Below, in pieces: positions 25,559 through 34,963 of a stretch of 51,676 nucleotides of DNA. Source of the DNA: SZAS-103 sp038226665 (GTDB lineage: Bacteria; Pseudomonadota; Gammaproteobacteria; Xanthomonadales; Xanthomonadaceae). A program made the position numbers and the translations under genes. The stretch lies in contig JBBRQI010000020.1 of assembly GCA_038226665.1 (NCBI GenBank), positions 1 to 51,676 of the forward strand, in the 5' to 3' direction. Numbering within the stretch: position 1 is the first letter of the stretch; the number at the start of each line of letters is the position of its first letter. Below the pieces are notes generated by a model, which had not been told where the DNA came from, did no database searches, and saw nothing but the letters and a program-made list of their open reading frames with translations.

Positions 25559-26716
25559 TTACTTGCGGACGTACCTGCCGTGTTCAGCGGCCACCAAGCC
25601 ACGCAACTCCATGATCAGCAGCATGGAGGACAGCCCCGCGACCGTCAATCCCGTGCGTTGCGCAAGGACGTCGATGCCGACCGGATCGTGCCCGAGGGCC
25701 TCCATGAGCCTGCTCTGATCGGCGTCCAGCATAGCGCCGGGATCGCCTTTTGCGCGATGTGTACGCGTGTCCGCAGCGACGGCATCGCGCAGCCGCGCGC
25801 GCAGGGCATCGGCGAGTTCGGCTGCGACCGGCGTCAGCGCCTCGATGACCTCGCGCGCATCCTCGACCAATGCGGCGCCCTGCCGGATCAATCGATGGCA
25901 GCCGCGCGCAAGCGGGTTGTGGATTGAACCGGGCACCGCAAACACTTCGCGTCCGGCGTCACCTGCCAGCCGCGCCGTGATCAGTGCACCGCTGCGGTCG
26001 GCGGCTTCGATCACCAGCGTCCCGAGGCTTAGCCCCGCAAGGATGCGGTTGCGGCGCGGAAAATGTTCCGTGCGTGCCGGGGTTCCGGGGAGGAATTCGC
26101 TGACAATCGCGCCATTTGCGCGAATCCGCGCGGCGAGTCTTGCATGGCGGCGCGGGTAAACGACATCGGTGCCGGTGCCGATCACGGCGATGGTTGGCGC
26201 GCCCGCATCCAGCGCGGCCAGATGCGCGGCGGCGTCGATGCCTTCGGCCATGCCGCTGGTGATGGTCAGGCCGGCCGCGACCAGTGCGCGCGCGAAATCG
26301 CGGGCATTGTCGATGCCACCGGCTGTGGCGTTGCGGCTGCCGACGACCGCGACCTGGGGATTCCACAACAGATTCGGGTCGCCGGCGACGAACAGCGTGG
26401 GTGGAGGACTGGGAATGCGCCGGAGCAGCAGGGGATAGTCGGGATCGTCCCAGCCGATCAGGTGGTGATCGGGTGCATCGAGCCATGCGAGGTCGGTGGC
26501 TGGAACAAGGTCCGGGTCGCGCAGTACTGCCAACGCGTCTGGATTGACGCCCGCTGCACGCCATTCGGCAGGACTCAGCTCAAGCGCTGCGGTCGCGCTG
26601 CCATGGGTTTCGGTTGTTTTGCGCAGCGCAGATGCGACAACGCCCGCGCGTAGCAATTGTAGCCATGCGCGGGCGTTGTTGTCGTGCATAGAGGGCGACG
26701 CATCCCGCGTCGCCAT
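25559..26716 (-). CDS. dprA: DNA-processing protein DprA
   Basis: 385 residues from ATG 26716; a second in-frame ATG at 26689 (MHDNNARAW) is possible and neither has a strong ribosome site. The Rossmann core shows VVGSRNATAGGIDNARDFAR, GMAEGIDAAAHLAAL and TIAVIGTGTDVVYPRRH, then SEFLPGTPARTEHFPRRNR, the DprA-specific loop that binds ssDNA, and VIEAADRSGALITARLA. A C-terminal winged helix (IDVLAQRTGLTVAGLSSMLL) follows. It loads RecA on incoming single strands in natural transformation. The dprA-lysM pair precedes def on the other strand. Confidence 0.95.
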   Translation of the reverse strand: MATRDASPSMHDNNARAWLQLLRAGVVASALRKTTETHGSATAALELSPAEWRAAGVNPDALAVLRDPDLVPATDLAWLDAPDHHLIGWDDPDYPLLLRRIPSPPPTLFVAGDPNLLWNPQVAVVGSRNATAGGIDNARDFARALVAAGLTITSGMAEGIDAAAHLAALDAGAPTIAVIGTGTDVVYPRRHARLAARIRANGAIVSEFLPGTPARTEHFPRRNRILAGLSLGTLVIEAADRSGALITARLAGDAGREVFAVPGSIHNPLARGCHRLIRQGAALVEDAREVIEALTPVAAELADALRARLRDAVAADTRTHRAKGDPGAMLDADQSRLMEALGHDPVGIDVLAQRTGLTVAGLSSMLLIMELRGLVAAEHGRYVRK

Positions 26717-26721
26717 CGGTG

Positions 26722-27882
26722 TCAGCGGGTGGCGTCCGGGTTTTTCAGGACATCGCCGACGTGGATTTCCTTGGTGCCATCCATCAGCAGGCCATAGCTC
26801 ATGCGGTTGAATGCGCGGAACACCATCACGTGGCCCTCGTATTCGTCGGCCAGTCTGACGCGATCGTTATCGGCTGCGAGATTGTTCTCATGCGCAACGT
26901 GATCGGCTGCATTGCTGCCGATGCGCCAGACCGAGAACACGGTGCCGTTGTCGATATCGTCGGCGAGGCCGCCTGACAATGCGATCACTGTGTGGGTGCC
27001 GGCCGTGTCGACACTGCCCGGTACGCCAATCACGCGGTACTTGGTGTATTCGGAGACGATCGCCTGCCGCTTCGGCTGGTGCGGAAAGAACTGCAAGTCG
27101 AACGGTTGCGCCTCGACGGGCACAATCCGGTCGCCCTTCATCACTTCAGCGCCTCCGCCGACCAGCAACAACGTCGTGGTCTCGATGCCATGGCCTTGCG
27201 GACGCGTCACTTGCGCCAGCGAGACTTCCTTGGTCTCGGTGCCCAGGTATTCGGGCTGGCCTTCCTTGCCGAAGGACACGTCCTGCCAGTAATTATCCTG
27301 GTTGATGCCATTGGCCTTGTAGCCGCGGAAATCCAGATCGTCGTGACGCAGTTCGAATTCGCCAGACTGTCTGTGCGAACGGCCGTACTGCACGGTCGGA
27401 CGCACGATCGCGTACATGTCGCCGACTTGGGCGTTGGGAATGCCGCGTGCGTAGGCTATCTGGCCGCTGGCGACCTGCACCTGATCCTCTTCAAGGCCGA
27501 CGATGTAAGGCAGCTCCCGCACGCTGTCCAACACGCGCATTTTCTTCAGGAAGTCCTGGATATCGGCCAGCGGGATCGTTTCGATCGCCGAGCCTGTCTC
27601 CACGCCGCGGGTCATCTCGATCCTCGGTTCACCGTTGAGGTAAACCAGGTTGAGTCTGTCGCCCGGATAGATCAGGTGCGGATTGCGCACCTGCGGGTTG
27701 GCTTGCCAGATTTCCGGCCATAGCCAAGGCTGCTTCAGGAAGCGGGCCGAAATGTCCCATAGCGTGTCGCCCTTGCGGACGACGTAGGAATTCGGATGGT
27801 CACCGCGCAACTCCGCCGCAACGGCGTAAGTGGCGAGTGTCAACAGCAGGGCGCTCACGAGCGCAAGAGTTCGTTTAAACAT
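26722..27882 (-). CDS. Secreted LysM-domain protein
   Basis: 386 residues with an N-terminal signal peptide (LALVSALLLTLATYAVAAEL) and one LysM domain near residues 33-85 (SYVVRKGDTLWDISARFL then IYPGDRLNLVY), which binds peptidoglycan. The rest is a single globular region with an AIVRPTVQYGR segment. It lies five bases before dprA and is divergent from def, the standard Xanthomonadales layout. Probably envelope-bound; its exact task is unknown. Confidence 0.9.
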   Translation of the reverse strand: MFKRTLALVSALLLTLATYAVAAELRGDHPNSYVVRKGDTLWDISARFLKQPWLWPEIWQANPQVRNPHLIYPGDRLNLVYLNGEPRIEMTRGVETGSAIETIPLADIQDFLKKMRVLDSVRELPYIVGLEEDQVQVASGQIAYARGIPNAQVGDMYAIVRPTVQYGRSHRQSGEFELRHDDLDFRGYKANGINQDNYWQDVSFGKEGQPEYLGTETKEVSLAQVTRPQGHGIETTTLLLVGGGAEVMKGDRIVPVEAQPFDLQFFPHQPKRQAIVSEYTKYRVIGVPGSVDTAGTHTVIALSGGLADDIDNGTVFSVWRIGSNAADHVAHENNLAADNDRVRLADEYEGHVMVFRAFNRMSYGLLMDGTKEIHVGDVLKNPDATR

Positions 27883-28015
27883 GGCGGCTATCTACCTGAT
27901 TTCCCCGGGCAGGTTGCCCGCATATAGACCATTTTCCGAAGCTAATTGCAAGCCTCGGGGCTACAATGGGCTTTCGCGACTTGCGCACAGCCCCTGCACC
28001 CCCATCTTATCTCCC

Positions 28016-28561
28016 ATGGCCAATCTGTCCATCCTTGAATTTCCCGACCCGCGCCTGCGCACCGTCGCCAAGCCCGTTACGCAGGTGGACGACGGCTTGC
28101 GTGCGCTCATCGACGACATGTTCGAAACCATGTACGCCGCGCCGGGTATTGGCCTTGCAGCGAGCCAGGTCGACGTGCACAAACGCCTGCTGGTTCTTGA
28201 TGTCTCCGAAGACAGCGACGCGCCGATGGTGTTCATCAACCCGGAAATCCTGTCCAGCGAAGGCGAGCAAATTTACCAGGAAGGTTGTTTGTCGGTGCCC
28301 GGCATCTATGCCGACGTGCATCGCGCCGAGCACATCCGCGTACGTGCGCTCGATCGCGACGGCAACCCGTTCGAATGCGACGCGCATGGCGTGCTCGCGG
28401 TATGCATCCAGCACGAAATGGATCACCTCGCCGGTAAATTGTTTGTCGATTACCTGTCGCCGCTCAAGCGCGAGATGGTGAAGAAAAAACTCGCCAAGGC
28501 GCGCAAGGAAGCTGCGGCGGAAGCCGCGGAAAAAGCGGCGGAACGCGCAACCTCCGCATGA
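28016..28561 (+). CDS. def: Peptide deformylase
   Basis: The start at 28016 (MANLSILEFPDPRLRTVAKP) is chosen because the earlier in-frame ATG lies in the divergent gene; 181 residues. The three deformylase motifs are present: APGIGLAASQV, EGCLSVPGIYAD with the metal-binding Cys, and QHEMDHLAGKLF with two His ligands. It removes the formyl group from nascent Met. A TACAAT at 27962 is a possible -10 box for the def-fmt-rsmB operon. The tail is Ala/Lys/Glu-rich and slightly longer than in E. coli. Confidence 0.95.
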   Translation: MANLSILEFPDPRLRTVAKPVTQVDDGLRALIDDMFETMYAAPGIGLAASQVDVHKRLLVLDVSEDSDAPMVFINPEILSSEGEQIYQEGCLSVPGIYADVHRAEHIRVRALDRDGNPFECDAHGVLAVCIQHEMDHLAGKLFVDYLSPLKREMVKKKLAKARKEAAAEAAEKAAERATSA

Positions 28562-29487
28562 GTGCGCCGTTGCGGATCGTTTTTGCCGGAACACCTGAAT
28601 TCGCGTTGCCCAGCCTGCGCGCCGCCGCGCGTTCGGGCGAGATCGTCGCTGTCTACACGCAGCCAGATCGCCCTGCCGGACGCGGTCGTCAACTCGCCCA
28701 ATCGCCAGTCAAGCAAGCGGCGTTGAACAACGGCTGGACAGTGTGGCAACCGACTTCATTGAAAACCGTCGAAGCACGAAAAGCGCTTGCGGCGCTTGAA
28801 CCCGATTTATTGATCGTCGTTGCGTACGGATTGATCCTGCCGCCGAAGATCCTCGCGATTCCGCGCAATGGTTGCTGGAATGTCCATGCATCGTTGCTGC
28901 CGCGCTGGCGCGGCGCGGCGCCGATCCAGCGCGCGATCGAAGCCGGCGATGCGCAGACCGGCGTGTGCCTGATGCAGATGGGCGAAGGCCTCGATACCGG
29001 CCCGGTCTTGCTGTCGCAAACCACGCCGATCGGCACCGATGACACGGCCGGCGACTTGCACGATCGACTGGCGGAGCTCGGCGCGGAAGTGCTCTCGGAT
29101 GGCCTGACCCTGCTGCGCGCGGGAATGCGGCCAGTCGCGCGTCTGCAATCGACGAATGGCATCACCTACGCGCACAAGCTGGAAAAATCCGAAGCGAAAC
29201 TCGACTGGAACCAATCGGCCATCGTGCTCGAACGCAAAGTGCGTGCTTTTTCGCCATGGCCGATTGCCGAAGCCGTGGTCAACGGCGAGCGCCTGCGCAT
29301 CCACGAAGCGCGCGCGCGCAGCATCGAACACAGGGTTGCGCCGGGCAGCGTGTTGAAGATGACGCGCGATGGTCTCGACATCGCCTGCGGCGACGGCGCG
29401 CTGCGGCTGAGTGTCGTGCAACGCGAAGGCGGACGCGCGATGCCGGTCGCCGATTACCTCAACGCGCGGCTGTCGCTGCGTCCATGA
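28558..29487 (+). CDS. fmt: Methionyl-tRNA formyltransferase
   Basis: 309 residues starting MSAPLRIVFAGTPEFALPSL. The formyl-THF site is ASLLPRWRGAAPIQRAIEAG, with the catalytic NxHxS motif in WNVHASLL, and the C-terminal anticodon/acceptor-binding domain carries KVRAFSPWPIAEAVV. Its ATG overlaps the def stop by four bases. It formylates Met-tRNAi so that translation can start. Confidence 0.96.
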   Translation: MSAPLRIVFAGTPEFALPSLRAAARSGEIVAVYTQPDRPAGRGRQLAQSPVKQAALNNGWTVWQPTSLKTVEARKALAALEPDLLIVVAYGLILPPKILAIPRNGCWNVHASLLPRWRGAAPIQRAIEAGDAQTGVCLMQMGEGLDTGPVLLSQTTPIGTDDTAGDLHDRLAELGAEVLSDGLTLLRAGMRPVARLQSTNGITYAHKLEKSEAKLDWNQSAIVLERKVRAFSPWPIAEAVVNGERLRIHEARARSIEHRVAPGSVLKMTRDGLDIACGDGALRLSVVQREGGRAMPVADYLNARLSLRP

Positions 29488-30857
29488 ATTCATCGCGCAT
29501 GATTGAAACGAAATCCATTGAACCGAAATCCGCGGGTGCTTCGAGCGGCAGCGGCGCCCATGCGCGCGCCGCTGCCGCACGCGCGATCAGCGCGGTGCTG
29601 CACGACGGTCGCTCGCTCAAAGCGGTACTCGCGGAATCGTTGAAGAATATTCCCGATGTGCGCGATCGCGCGCTCGTCGAAGCAATCTGCTTCCACGCAT
29701 TGCGCCATCTACGGCGTTATCGACATGCCCTTGCACAATGGATGGACAAGCCGCTGCCGACGCGCGAGCACCGCATCGAATCGCTGTTGCTCGCCGGCCT
29801 TGCGCAACTCGATGCGCTCAAGTTGCCGACGCACGCCGCTGTGTCGGCGACTGCCGAAGCCGCGCGTCTGTTGCGGCGGCCGGCTTTCGTCGGGCTCGTC
29901 AACGCGCTGCTGCGACGCGCCACGCGCGAGCCGTGGCCAGCCAGCGACGATCCTGCAATGACCCATTCATGGCCTGACTGGCTGGTTGCGCGCCTGCGCG
30001 CAGACTGGCCGGATGACGTGGAGGAGCTTCTCGCCGCCGGCAATCGCATCGCGCCGCTGTGGTTGCGCGTCAACGCGCGTTTGACCAGCCGCGCCGCCTA
30101 TGCGCAACGCTTGCAGGACGCGGATGTCGCCGCTCAGGCGCCGGACTTTCCAGCGCACGCATTGCGCCTTGACCAAGGCGTGGCGCCCGAACAATTACCC
30201 GGTTGGGCCGATGGCATGGTTTCAGTGCAGGACGCGGCTGCGCAACTTGCCGCCGCCGCGCTCGCGCCGCGCAATGGCGAACGCGTGCTCGATGCGTGCT
30301 GCGCGCCCGGCGGCAAGAGCGCGGCCCTGCTCGAAATCGCGGACATCGAACTGATCGCGCTTGACAGCGATGCACAGCGTCTCGCGCGTGCGGAATCGAC
30401 GTTGCTGCGCCTGCGCCTGCTCAATCGCTTGGTCCCGCGTCCGCTCTTGCGTGTGGCCGATGCCGGCGACCTCGACGCTTGGTGGGACGGCGACCCCTTC
30501 GACGCGGTGCTGCTTGATGCGCCGTGTTCGGCGACCGGCATCGTGCGCCGCCAGCCCGACATCAAGTGGCATCGGCGCGAATCCGATCTCGTCGCATTGA
30601 CGACGACGCAGGATCGCCTGCTCGATGCCTTGTGGTACGTCCTGAAGCCAGGTGGGCGGCTGTTGTATGCGACGTGCTCGATCCTGCGTGCGGAAAATTC
30701 CGAACGCATCGCGGCGTTCCTCGCACGCACGCATGATGCCGAGGAAATGCTGCTGGATGAGCGCTTCGGTCGCGCCGCTGATCCCGGTCGCCAACGCCTT
30801 CCGGGCGATGATGGCATGGATGGTTTCTACTACGCCTTGCTGCGGAAAACCCGCTAA
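29484..30857 (+). CDS. rsmB: 16S rRNA (cytosine-967-C5)-methyltransferase RsmB
   Basis: The start at 29484 overlaps the fmt stop (ATGA); 457 residues. An N-terminal NusB-like helical domain (ARAISAVLHDGRSLKAVL to EPWPASDDP) precedes a SAM methyltransferase with DACCAPGGKSAALLEIAD, catalytic VLLDAPCSATGIVRRQPDI, and the second cysteine in LLYATCSILRAENSE. The first ~30 residues are Ser/Ala-rich and may be an extended start. It methylates C967 of 16S rRNA. Confidence 0.94.
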   Translation: MNSSRMIETKSIEPKSAGASSGSGAHARAAAARAISAVLHDGRSLKAVLAESLKNIPDVRDRALVEAICFHALRHLRRYRHALAQWMDKPLPTREHRIESLLLAGLAQLDALKLPTHAAVSATAEAARLLRRPAFVGLVNALLRRATREPWPASDDPAMTHSWPDWLVARLRADWPDDVEELLAAGNRIAPLWLRVNARLTSRAAYAQRLQDADVAAQAPDFPAHALRLDQGVAPEQLPGWADGMVSVQDAAAQLAAAALAPRNGERVLDACCAPGGKSAALLEIADIELIALDSDAQRLARAESTLLRLRLLNRLVPRPLLRVADAGDLDAWWDGDPFDAVLLDAPCSATGIVRRQPDIKWHRRESDLVALTTTQDRLLDALWYVLKPGGRLLYATCSILRAENSERIAAFLARTHDAEEMLLDERFGRAADPGRQRLPGDDGMDGFYYALLRKTR

Positions 30858-31216
30858 GCACGCCAGCACGCGGTTTGCGCTTTCCGCGCCGCAGAATGCT
30901 GCGATCGCACGTTGACATGCCGATCCAGCATGGGTACGGTGAATGCCCGTTGCGACCCAACATGTAGGGGTCTCGCCGGGAGGGCAGCCCCAGCTATGGG
31001 GTTGGGCTGGAGCAAGCCGTAGAACGAGGAAAGCCATGGGGCCGGTCGCGTCAATCCTCCGGATCGCAGCGCCATTGGAGCTCGTCACCACGCGTCGGCA
31101 GTGCGCGCAGGAATGCGTGCGGGCGAAGCGTCGACGATCCTGAAGAAGCAGCCGGCACATCGCAATCACCACATCTTTAGCAGTCACCAAAAACAAGAAC
31201 AAAGGAAACGCAACGC
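30858..31216. other. Gene-free stretch upstream of nrdJa with a candidate structured element
   Basis: No gene is supported here. It contains nested inverted repeats at 30985-31009: CAGCCC / GGGCTG enclosing CCCC / GGGG with loop AGCTAT, so two alternative stems compete. The conserved boxes of a cobalamin riboswitch, which would make sense before a B12-dependent reductase, are not visible. The last 40 bases before nrdJa are A-rich, ending in an AAGGAAA ribosome site. Confidence 0.4.
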
Positions 31217-33367
31217 ATGAGCATAGTTCGTCTCGAGATCGTCCAACCTGAGGCTGCGCAGGACATCGCGATGCAACCCGCTTCGTGGGACATCTGGGAC
31301 AAGAAGTACCGGCTGAAGAGCAAGCGCGGCGAGCCAGTCGACAGCGACATCGACCACACCTACCAGCGCGTCGCGCGCGCGCTCGCCGATGCGGAAGTCA
31401 CGCCCGAAAAGAAAAGTTACTGGTACGAACGCTTCCTGTGGGCGTTGCGTCGCGGCGCGATTCCGGCTGGTCGCATTACCTCGAATGCCGGTGCGCTCGA
31501 ACACAAACCCGCCACCTCGACGATCAACTGCACCGTCAGCGGAACCATCGAGGATTCGATGGACGGCATCCTCGACAAGGTTCACGAAGCCGGGCTGACC
31601 TTGAAGGCCGGCTGCGGCATCGGCTACGAGTTCTCGACGCTGCGCCCGCGCGGCGCGTATGTGTCGGGTGCCGGCGCACACACGTCCGGCCCGCTGAGCT
31701 TCATGGATATCTACGACAAGATGTGTTTCACGGTGTCGTCGGCCGGTGGCCGTCGCGGTGCGCAGATGGGCACGTTCGACGTGAGCCATCCGGATGTGCG
31801 CGAGTTCATCAAGGTCAAGCGCGAGGATGGCCGTCTGCGCCAGTTCAATCTCTCGCTGCTGGTCACCGACGGCTTCATGGACGCGGTGCAGAACGATGGC
31901 GACTGGCCGCTGTTGTTCCCGATCAACACCAAGGAACAGGGCGATTTCGATCTTGACGATGCCGCAACCGTCGCCTGGCGCGACTGGCCAACGCACAAGA
32001 ACTACGTGGCCCGCGAAGACGGCCTCGTCGCCTGCAAGATTTACGGTCACGTCAAGGCGCGGCACCTGTGGGACATGATCATGGTGTCCACGTACGACTT
32101 TGCCGAGCCCGGTTTCATCCTCATCGACCGCGTCAACGAGATGAACAACAACTGGTGGTGCGAGAACATCCGCGCGACCAACCCCTGCGGCGAGCAACCG
32201 CTGCCGCCGTACGGCGCTTGCCTGCTCGGTTCGGTGAACCTCACCAACTTCGTGCGCGATGCGTTCACCGACCAGGCCCGGTTCGACTGGGACGAATACA
32301 AGGAAGTCGTGCGTGTGTTCACCCGCATGCTCGACAACGTCGTCGAGGTCAATGGCCTGCCGTTGCAGCAGCAGCGCGACGAGATCGTGCGCAAGCGCCG
32401 CCACGGCATGGGTTTCCTCGGCCTCGGTTCGGCGATGACGATGTTGCGCCAGCAATACGGCTCGCCCGAAGCCTGCGCCTTCACCGAAGGCGTCGCCCGC
32501 GAGATGGCGATCGCCGGCTGGGAAATGGCGCGCGACCTCGCCAGGGAAAAAGGCCCGGCGCCGATCATGGACGAGACGTTCGACGTCACCGCCGAGATGC
32601 TGCGCAAGCGTCCGGAAATGGTGAAGGACGGCTGGAAAGTCGGCGAGAAGATCGCCGGCAAGCTGCTGCACGCGAAATATTCGCGCTACATGCAGCGCGT
32701 CGCCGAAGTTGCACCGGAGCTCGTCAAGGAATTGGCTGAGATCGGTGCGCGGTTCACCCACCATTCCTCGATCGCGCCGACCGGCACGATCTCGCTGTCG
32801 CTCGCCAACAACGCCAGCAACGGCATCGAGCCGAGCTTTGCGCACCACTACTCGCGCAACGTGATCCGCGAAAACAAGAAAACGAAGGAAAAGGTCGAGG
32901 TCTTCAGCTACGAGCTGCTCGCCTACCGCACGCTGGTGAACCCGAAGGCAATGCCTTTCTCGGACGAGCCCGAGTCGAAGCTGCCGGAGTATTTCCGTTC
33001 CGCCGACGACATCAGCCCGACCGAGCATGTCGACATCCAGGCTGCGGCGCAGAAATGGGTCGATTCGTCGATCTCGAAAACCGCGAACGTGCCGACCGAT
33101 TACCCGTACGCGGATTTCAAGGACATCTATACCTACGCGTGGAAGCAGGGCCTGAAAGGCTGCACCACGTTCCGCTTCAACCCGGCCGCGTTCCAGGGCG
33201 TGCTGGTGAAGGAAGCCGACCTCGAAAACACGCTGTACCGTTTCGAACTCGAAGACGGTTCGATCGTCGAAGTGAAGGGCAACGAGGAAATCGAATACGA
33301 TGGCGAGAAGCACACCGCCGCCAATCTGTTCGATGCGTTGAAAGAGGGCTACTACGGCAAGTTCTGA
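31217..33367 (+). CDS. nrdJa: Class II (adenosylcobalamin-dependent) ribonucleotide reductase, catalytic part
   Basis: 716 residues. The ten-stranded barrel shows the first redox cysteine in TSTINCTVSGT, the radical-site motif NPCGE in RATNPCGEQPLPPYGACLLG with the second redox cysteine in GACLLGSVNL, and SSIAPTGTISL. It converts ribonucleotides to deoxyribonucleotides using an adenosylcobalamin radical. Most class II enzymes continue into a C-terminal cysteine-rich arm; here the protein ends NLFDALKEGYYGKF without cysteines. The missing part is found as a separate gene at 34145, as in the NrdJa/NrdJb split of pseudomonads. Confidence 0.93.
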   Translation: MSIVRLEIVQPEAAQDIAMQPASWDIWDKKYRLKSKRGEPVDSDIDHTYQRVARALADAEVTPEKKSYWYERFLWALRRGAIPAGRITSNAGALEHKPATSTINCTVSGTIEDSMDGILDKVHEAGLTLKAGCGIGYEFSTLRPRGAYVSGAGAHTSGPLSFMDIYDKMCFTVSSAGGRRGAQMGTFDVSHPDVREFIKVKREDGRLRQFNLSLLVTDGFMDAVQNDGDWPLLFPINTKEQGDFDLDDAATVAWRDWPTHKNYVAREDGLVACKIYGHVKARHLWDMIMVSTYDFAEPGFILIDRVNEMNNNWWCENIRATNPCGEQPLPPYGACLLGSVNLTNFVRDAFTDQARFDWDEYKEVVRVFTRMLDNVVEVNGLPLQQQRDEIVRKRRHGMGFLGLGSAMTMLRQQYGSPEACAFTEGVAREMAIAGWEMARDLAREKGPAPIMDETFDVTAEMLRKRPEMVKDGWKVGEKIAGKLLHAKYSRYMQRVAEVAPELVKELAEIGARFTHHSSIAPTGTISLSLANNASNGIEPSFAHHYSRNVIRENKKTKEKVEVFSYELLAYRTLVNPKAMPFSDEPESKLPEYFRSADDISPTEHVDIQAAAQKWVDSSISKTANVPTDYPYADFKDIYTYAWKQGLKGCTTFRFNPAAFQGVLVKEADLENTLYRFELEDGSIVEVKGNEEIEYDGEKHTAANLFDALKEGYYGKF

Positions 33368-33536
33368 GGGTCTCGCGAAACAAGGCGCGGGTTCACTACA
33401 GTTCTGATGGATTGGTTCATGGCGAGTTAGGGGTTCGTGCAGCATAAGAATCCGGCGCTTCGTGCAACATCACGACGATGCCGGACGCAGCAAAGCAAGT
33501 CCCGATCAACCAGAAAAACCGACGAGGAGTGTGCTC

Positions 33537-34052
33537 ATGAGCAAGTCCAATGGTGTGAAGTCCACGGTGATGGATGCAGTGGGAACGGTCAGCGACAAGG
33601 CGTCATCGGTGATCAGCGACGTCAAGCAAGCCGCATCCAGCGCCGCCGATGCGGTGGTCAAGCAGGCCAATGTCGTCCGCAAGAAAGCCGCAGCCGCGGC
33701 GAAGAGCGTTGGCCAGGTTGTCGACGCCAATGTCGTCCAGCCGGTCCACAACACCGTGGTCGCAGCGCGCAAGCGCCTCGCGAAAGCTGCCAAGAAGCCC
33801 GCTGCGAAAAAAGCAGGCAAGAAAGCCGCGAAAAAGACTGCGGCCAAGAAAGGGCCAGCGAAGAAGGTTGCGGCCAAGAAGGGCGCAGCGAAGAAGGCCG
33901 TGAAGAAAGTCGCAGGAAAGGTCAAGAAGGCCGCGAAGAAGGTCGCGAAGAAAGCGACGACCGCGACCCGGAAGGCGACCAAGTCCGTGAAGCAGGCGGT
34001 CAGGAAGGCGGCACCGAAGAAGGCAGCAAAGAAAGCCGCGAAGAAGAAGTAA
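33537..34052 (+). CDS. Histone H1-like lysine/alanine-rich DNA-binding protein
   Basis: 171 residues, from ATG 33537 with a GAGGAG ribosome site. The first ~85 residues are an amphipathic, phasin-like helix region (VMDAVGTVSDKASSVISDVK). The remainder is a run of AKKAAKK, VAKKA and PAKK units ending KAAKKAAKKK, resembling bacterial H1-like proteins such as AlgP. It is expected to coat DNA nonspecifically. It lies between nrdJa and nrdJb and is followed by a terminator. Confidence 0.85.
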   Translation: MSKSNGVKSTVMDAVGTVSDKASSVISDVKQAASSAADAVVKQANVVRKKAAAAAKSVGQVVDANVVQPVHNTVVAARKRLAKAAKKPAAKKAGKKAAKKTAAKKGPAKKVAAKKGAAKKAVKKVAGKVKKAAKKVAKKATTATRKATKSVKQAVRKAAPKKAAKKAAKKK

Positions 34053-34064
34053 GCACGCATGCAG

Positions 34065-34103
34065 CGAATCCCGGGCGCCGGCCTGGCGTCCCGGATTCGT
34101 TTT
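34065..34103 (+). terminator. Rho-independent terminator between the H1-like gene and nrdJb
   Basis: CGAATCC at 34065-34071 pairs with GGATTCG at 34093-34099, extended inward by GGG and CGCC on both arms with single-base bulges, followed by TTTT (34100-34103). It starts 12 bp after the H1-like stop. nrdJb begins 41 bp later with no clear promoter in the gap. Confidence 0.75.
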
Positions 34104-34144
34104 CGTTCACCAACACGACGCAACAGCTCCGGAGAGCGGCACGG

Positions 34145-34963
34145 ATGGGCATCAAGATCGACAAGAAAATCAGCGGCTACAGCGTCGTCAAGCCGGAAGA
34201 CAAGGCGCCGACCTACGTGGAAGTCATCGATGAGGCCGCGATCGTCGCGCCGATCGGCATGGCGATGGCCGAAGTGATCCAGATGCACGAGCGCCTCGAG
34301 CGCCCGGAAGTGCTGATCGGGTCCACCTACAAGATCAAGTCGCCGCTGGTCGAGCACGCGATGTACGTCACCATCAACGACATCGTGCTCAACCACGGCA
34401 CCGAATACGAACTGCGCCGCCCGTTCGAGGTGTTCATCAACTCCAAGTCGATGGACCACTTCCAGTGGATCGTCGCGCTCACCCGCATCATGTCCGCCGT
34501 GTTCCGCAAGGGCGGCGACGTCACCTTCCTCGTCGAGGAAATGAAGGCCGTGTTCGATCCGCGCGGGGGCTATTTCAAGGCCGGCGGCGTGTACATGCCG
34601 TCGATCGTCGCCGAGATCGGCGCCGTGGTCGAGGAACACATGAAGTCGATCGGCCTGATCGTCGGCGACGAACTCAGCGATGCGCAGAAACAGATGATCG
34701 CCGACAAGCGCGCCGCGTTCGAGGCACGCGCAAAAAAAAACTCTGAAATAAGCTCACTCGGCGTCGCCGGCGAAATGGGCGGCGCGATGGTCGAACCCGC
34801 GCGCAGCGCGGCGACCGCATCACACGAGGATATCTCCGTCACCGGCGAAGGCACGTCCTTCCCGCCGAGCGCGACCCTGTGCCACAAGTGCAGCGCGAAG
34901 GCCGTGATTCTGATGGATGGGTGTGCTACTTGTTTGAATTGCGGCTACAGCAAATGCGGCTAA
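34145..34963 (+). CDS. nrdJb: Class II ribonucleotide reductase, C-terminal part (split NrdJ)
   Basis: The start at 34145 (MGIKIDKKISGYSVVKPEDK) has GGAGAG upstream; 272 residues. VYMPSIVAEIGAVVEEHM and FRKGGDVTFLVEEMKAVFDP match the region after the barrel in unsplit class II enzymes, and the end (CHKCSAKAVILMDGCATCLN then CGYSKCG) is the cysteine-rich arm that re-reduces the active site. The reductase must work as NrdJa plus NrdJb. A run of nine A (34732-34740) interrupts the frame as KKN. Its 3' end is the landmark for the adjacent Tn7-like element. Confidence 0.9.
   Translation: MGIKIDKKISGYSVVKPEDKAPTYVEVIDEAAIVAPIGMAMAEVIQMHERLERPEVLIGSTYKIKSPLVEHAMYVTINDIVLNHGTEYELRRPFEVFINSKSMDHFQWIVALTRIMSAVFRKGGDVTFLVEEMKAVFDPRGGYFKAGGVYMPSIVAEIGAVVEEHMKSIGLIVGDELSDAQKQMIADKRAAFEARAKKNSEISSLGVAGEMGGAMVEPARSAATASHEDISVTGEGTSFPPSATLCHKCSAKAVILMDGCATCLNCGYSKCG

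Noticed and set aside
30858..31216. Cobalamin riboswitch before the B12-dependent reductase
   Set aside because: None of the conserved B12-box sequences or the expected junction pattern is visible.
31184..33445. Long minus-strand frame antisense to nrdJa
   Set aside because: It mirrors the nrdJa codons and has no recognisable domain; nrdJa motifs are intact on the other strand.
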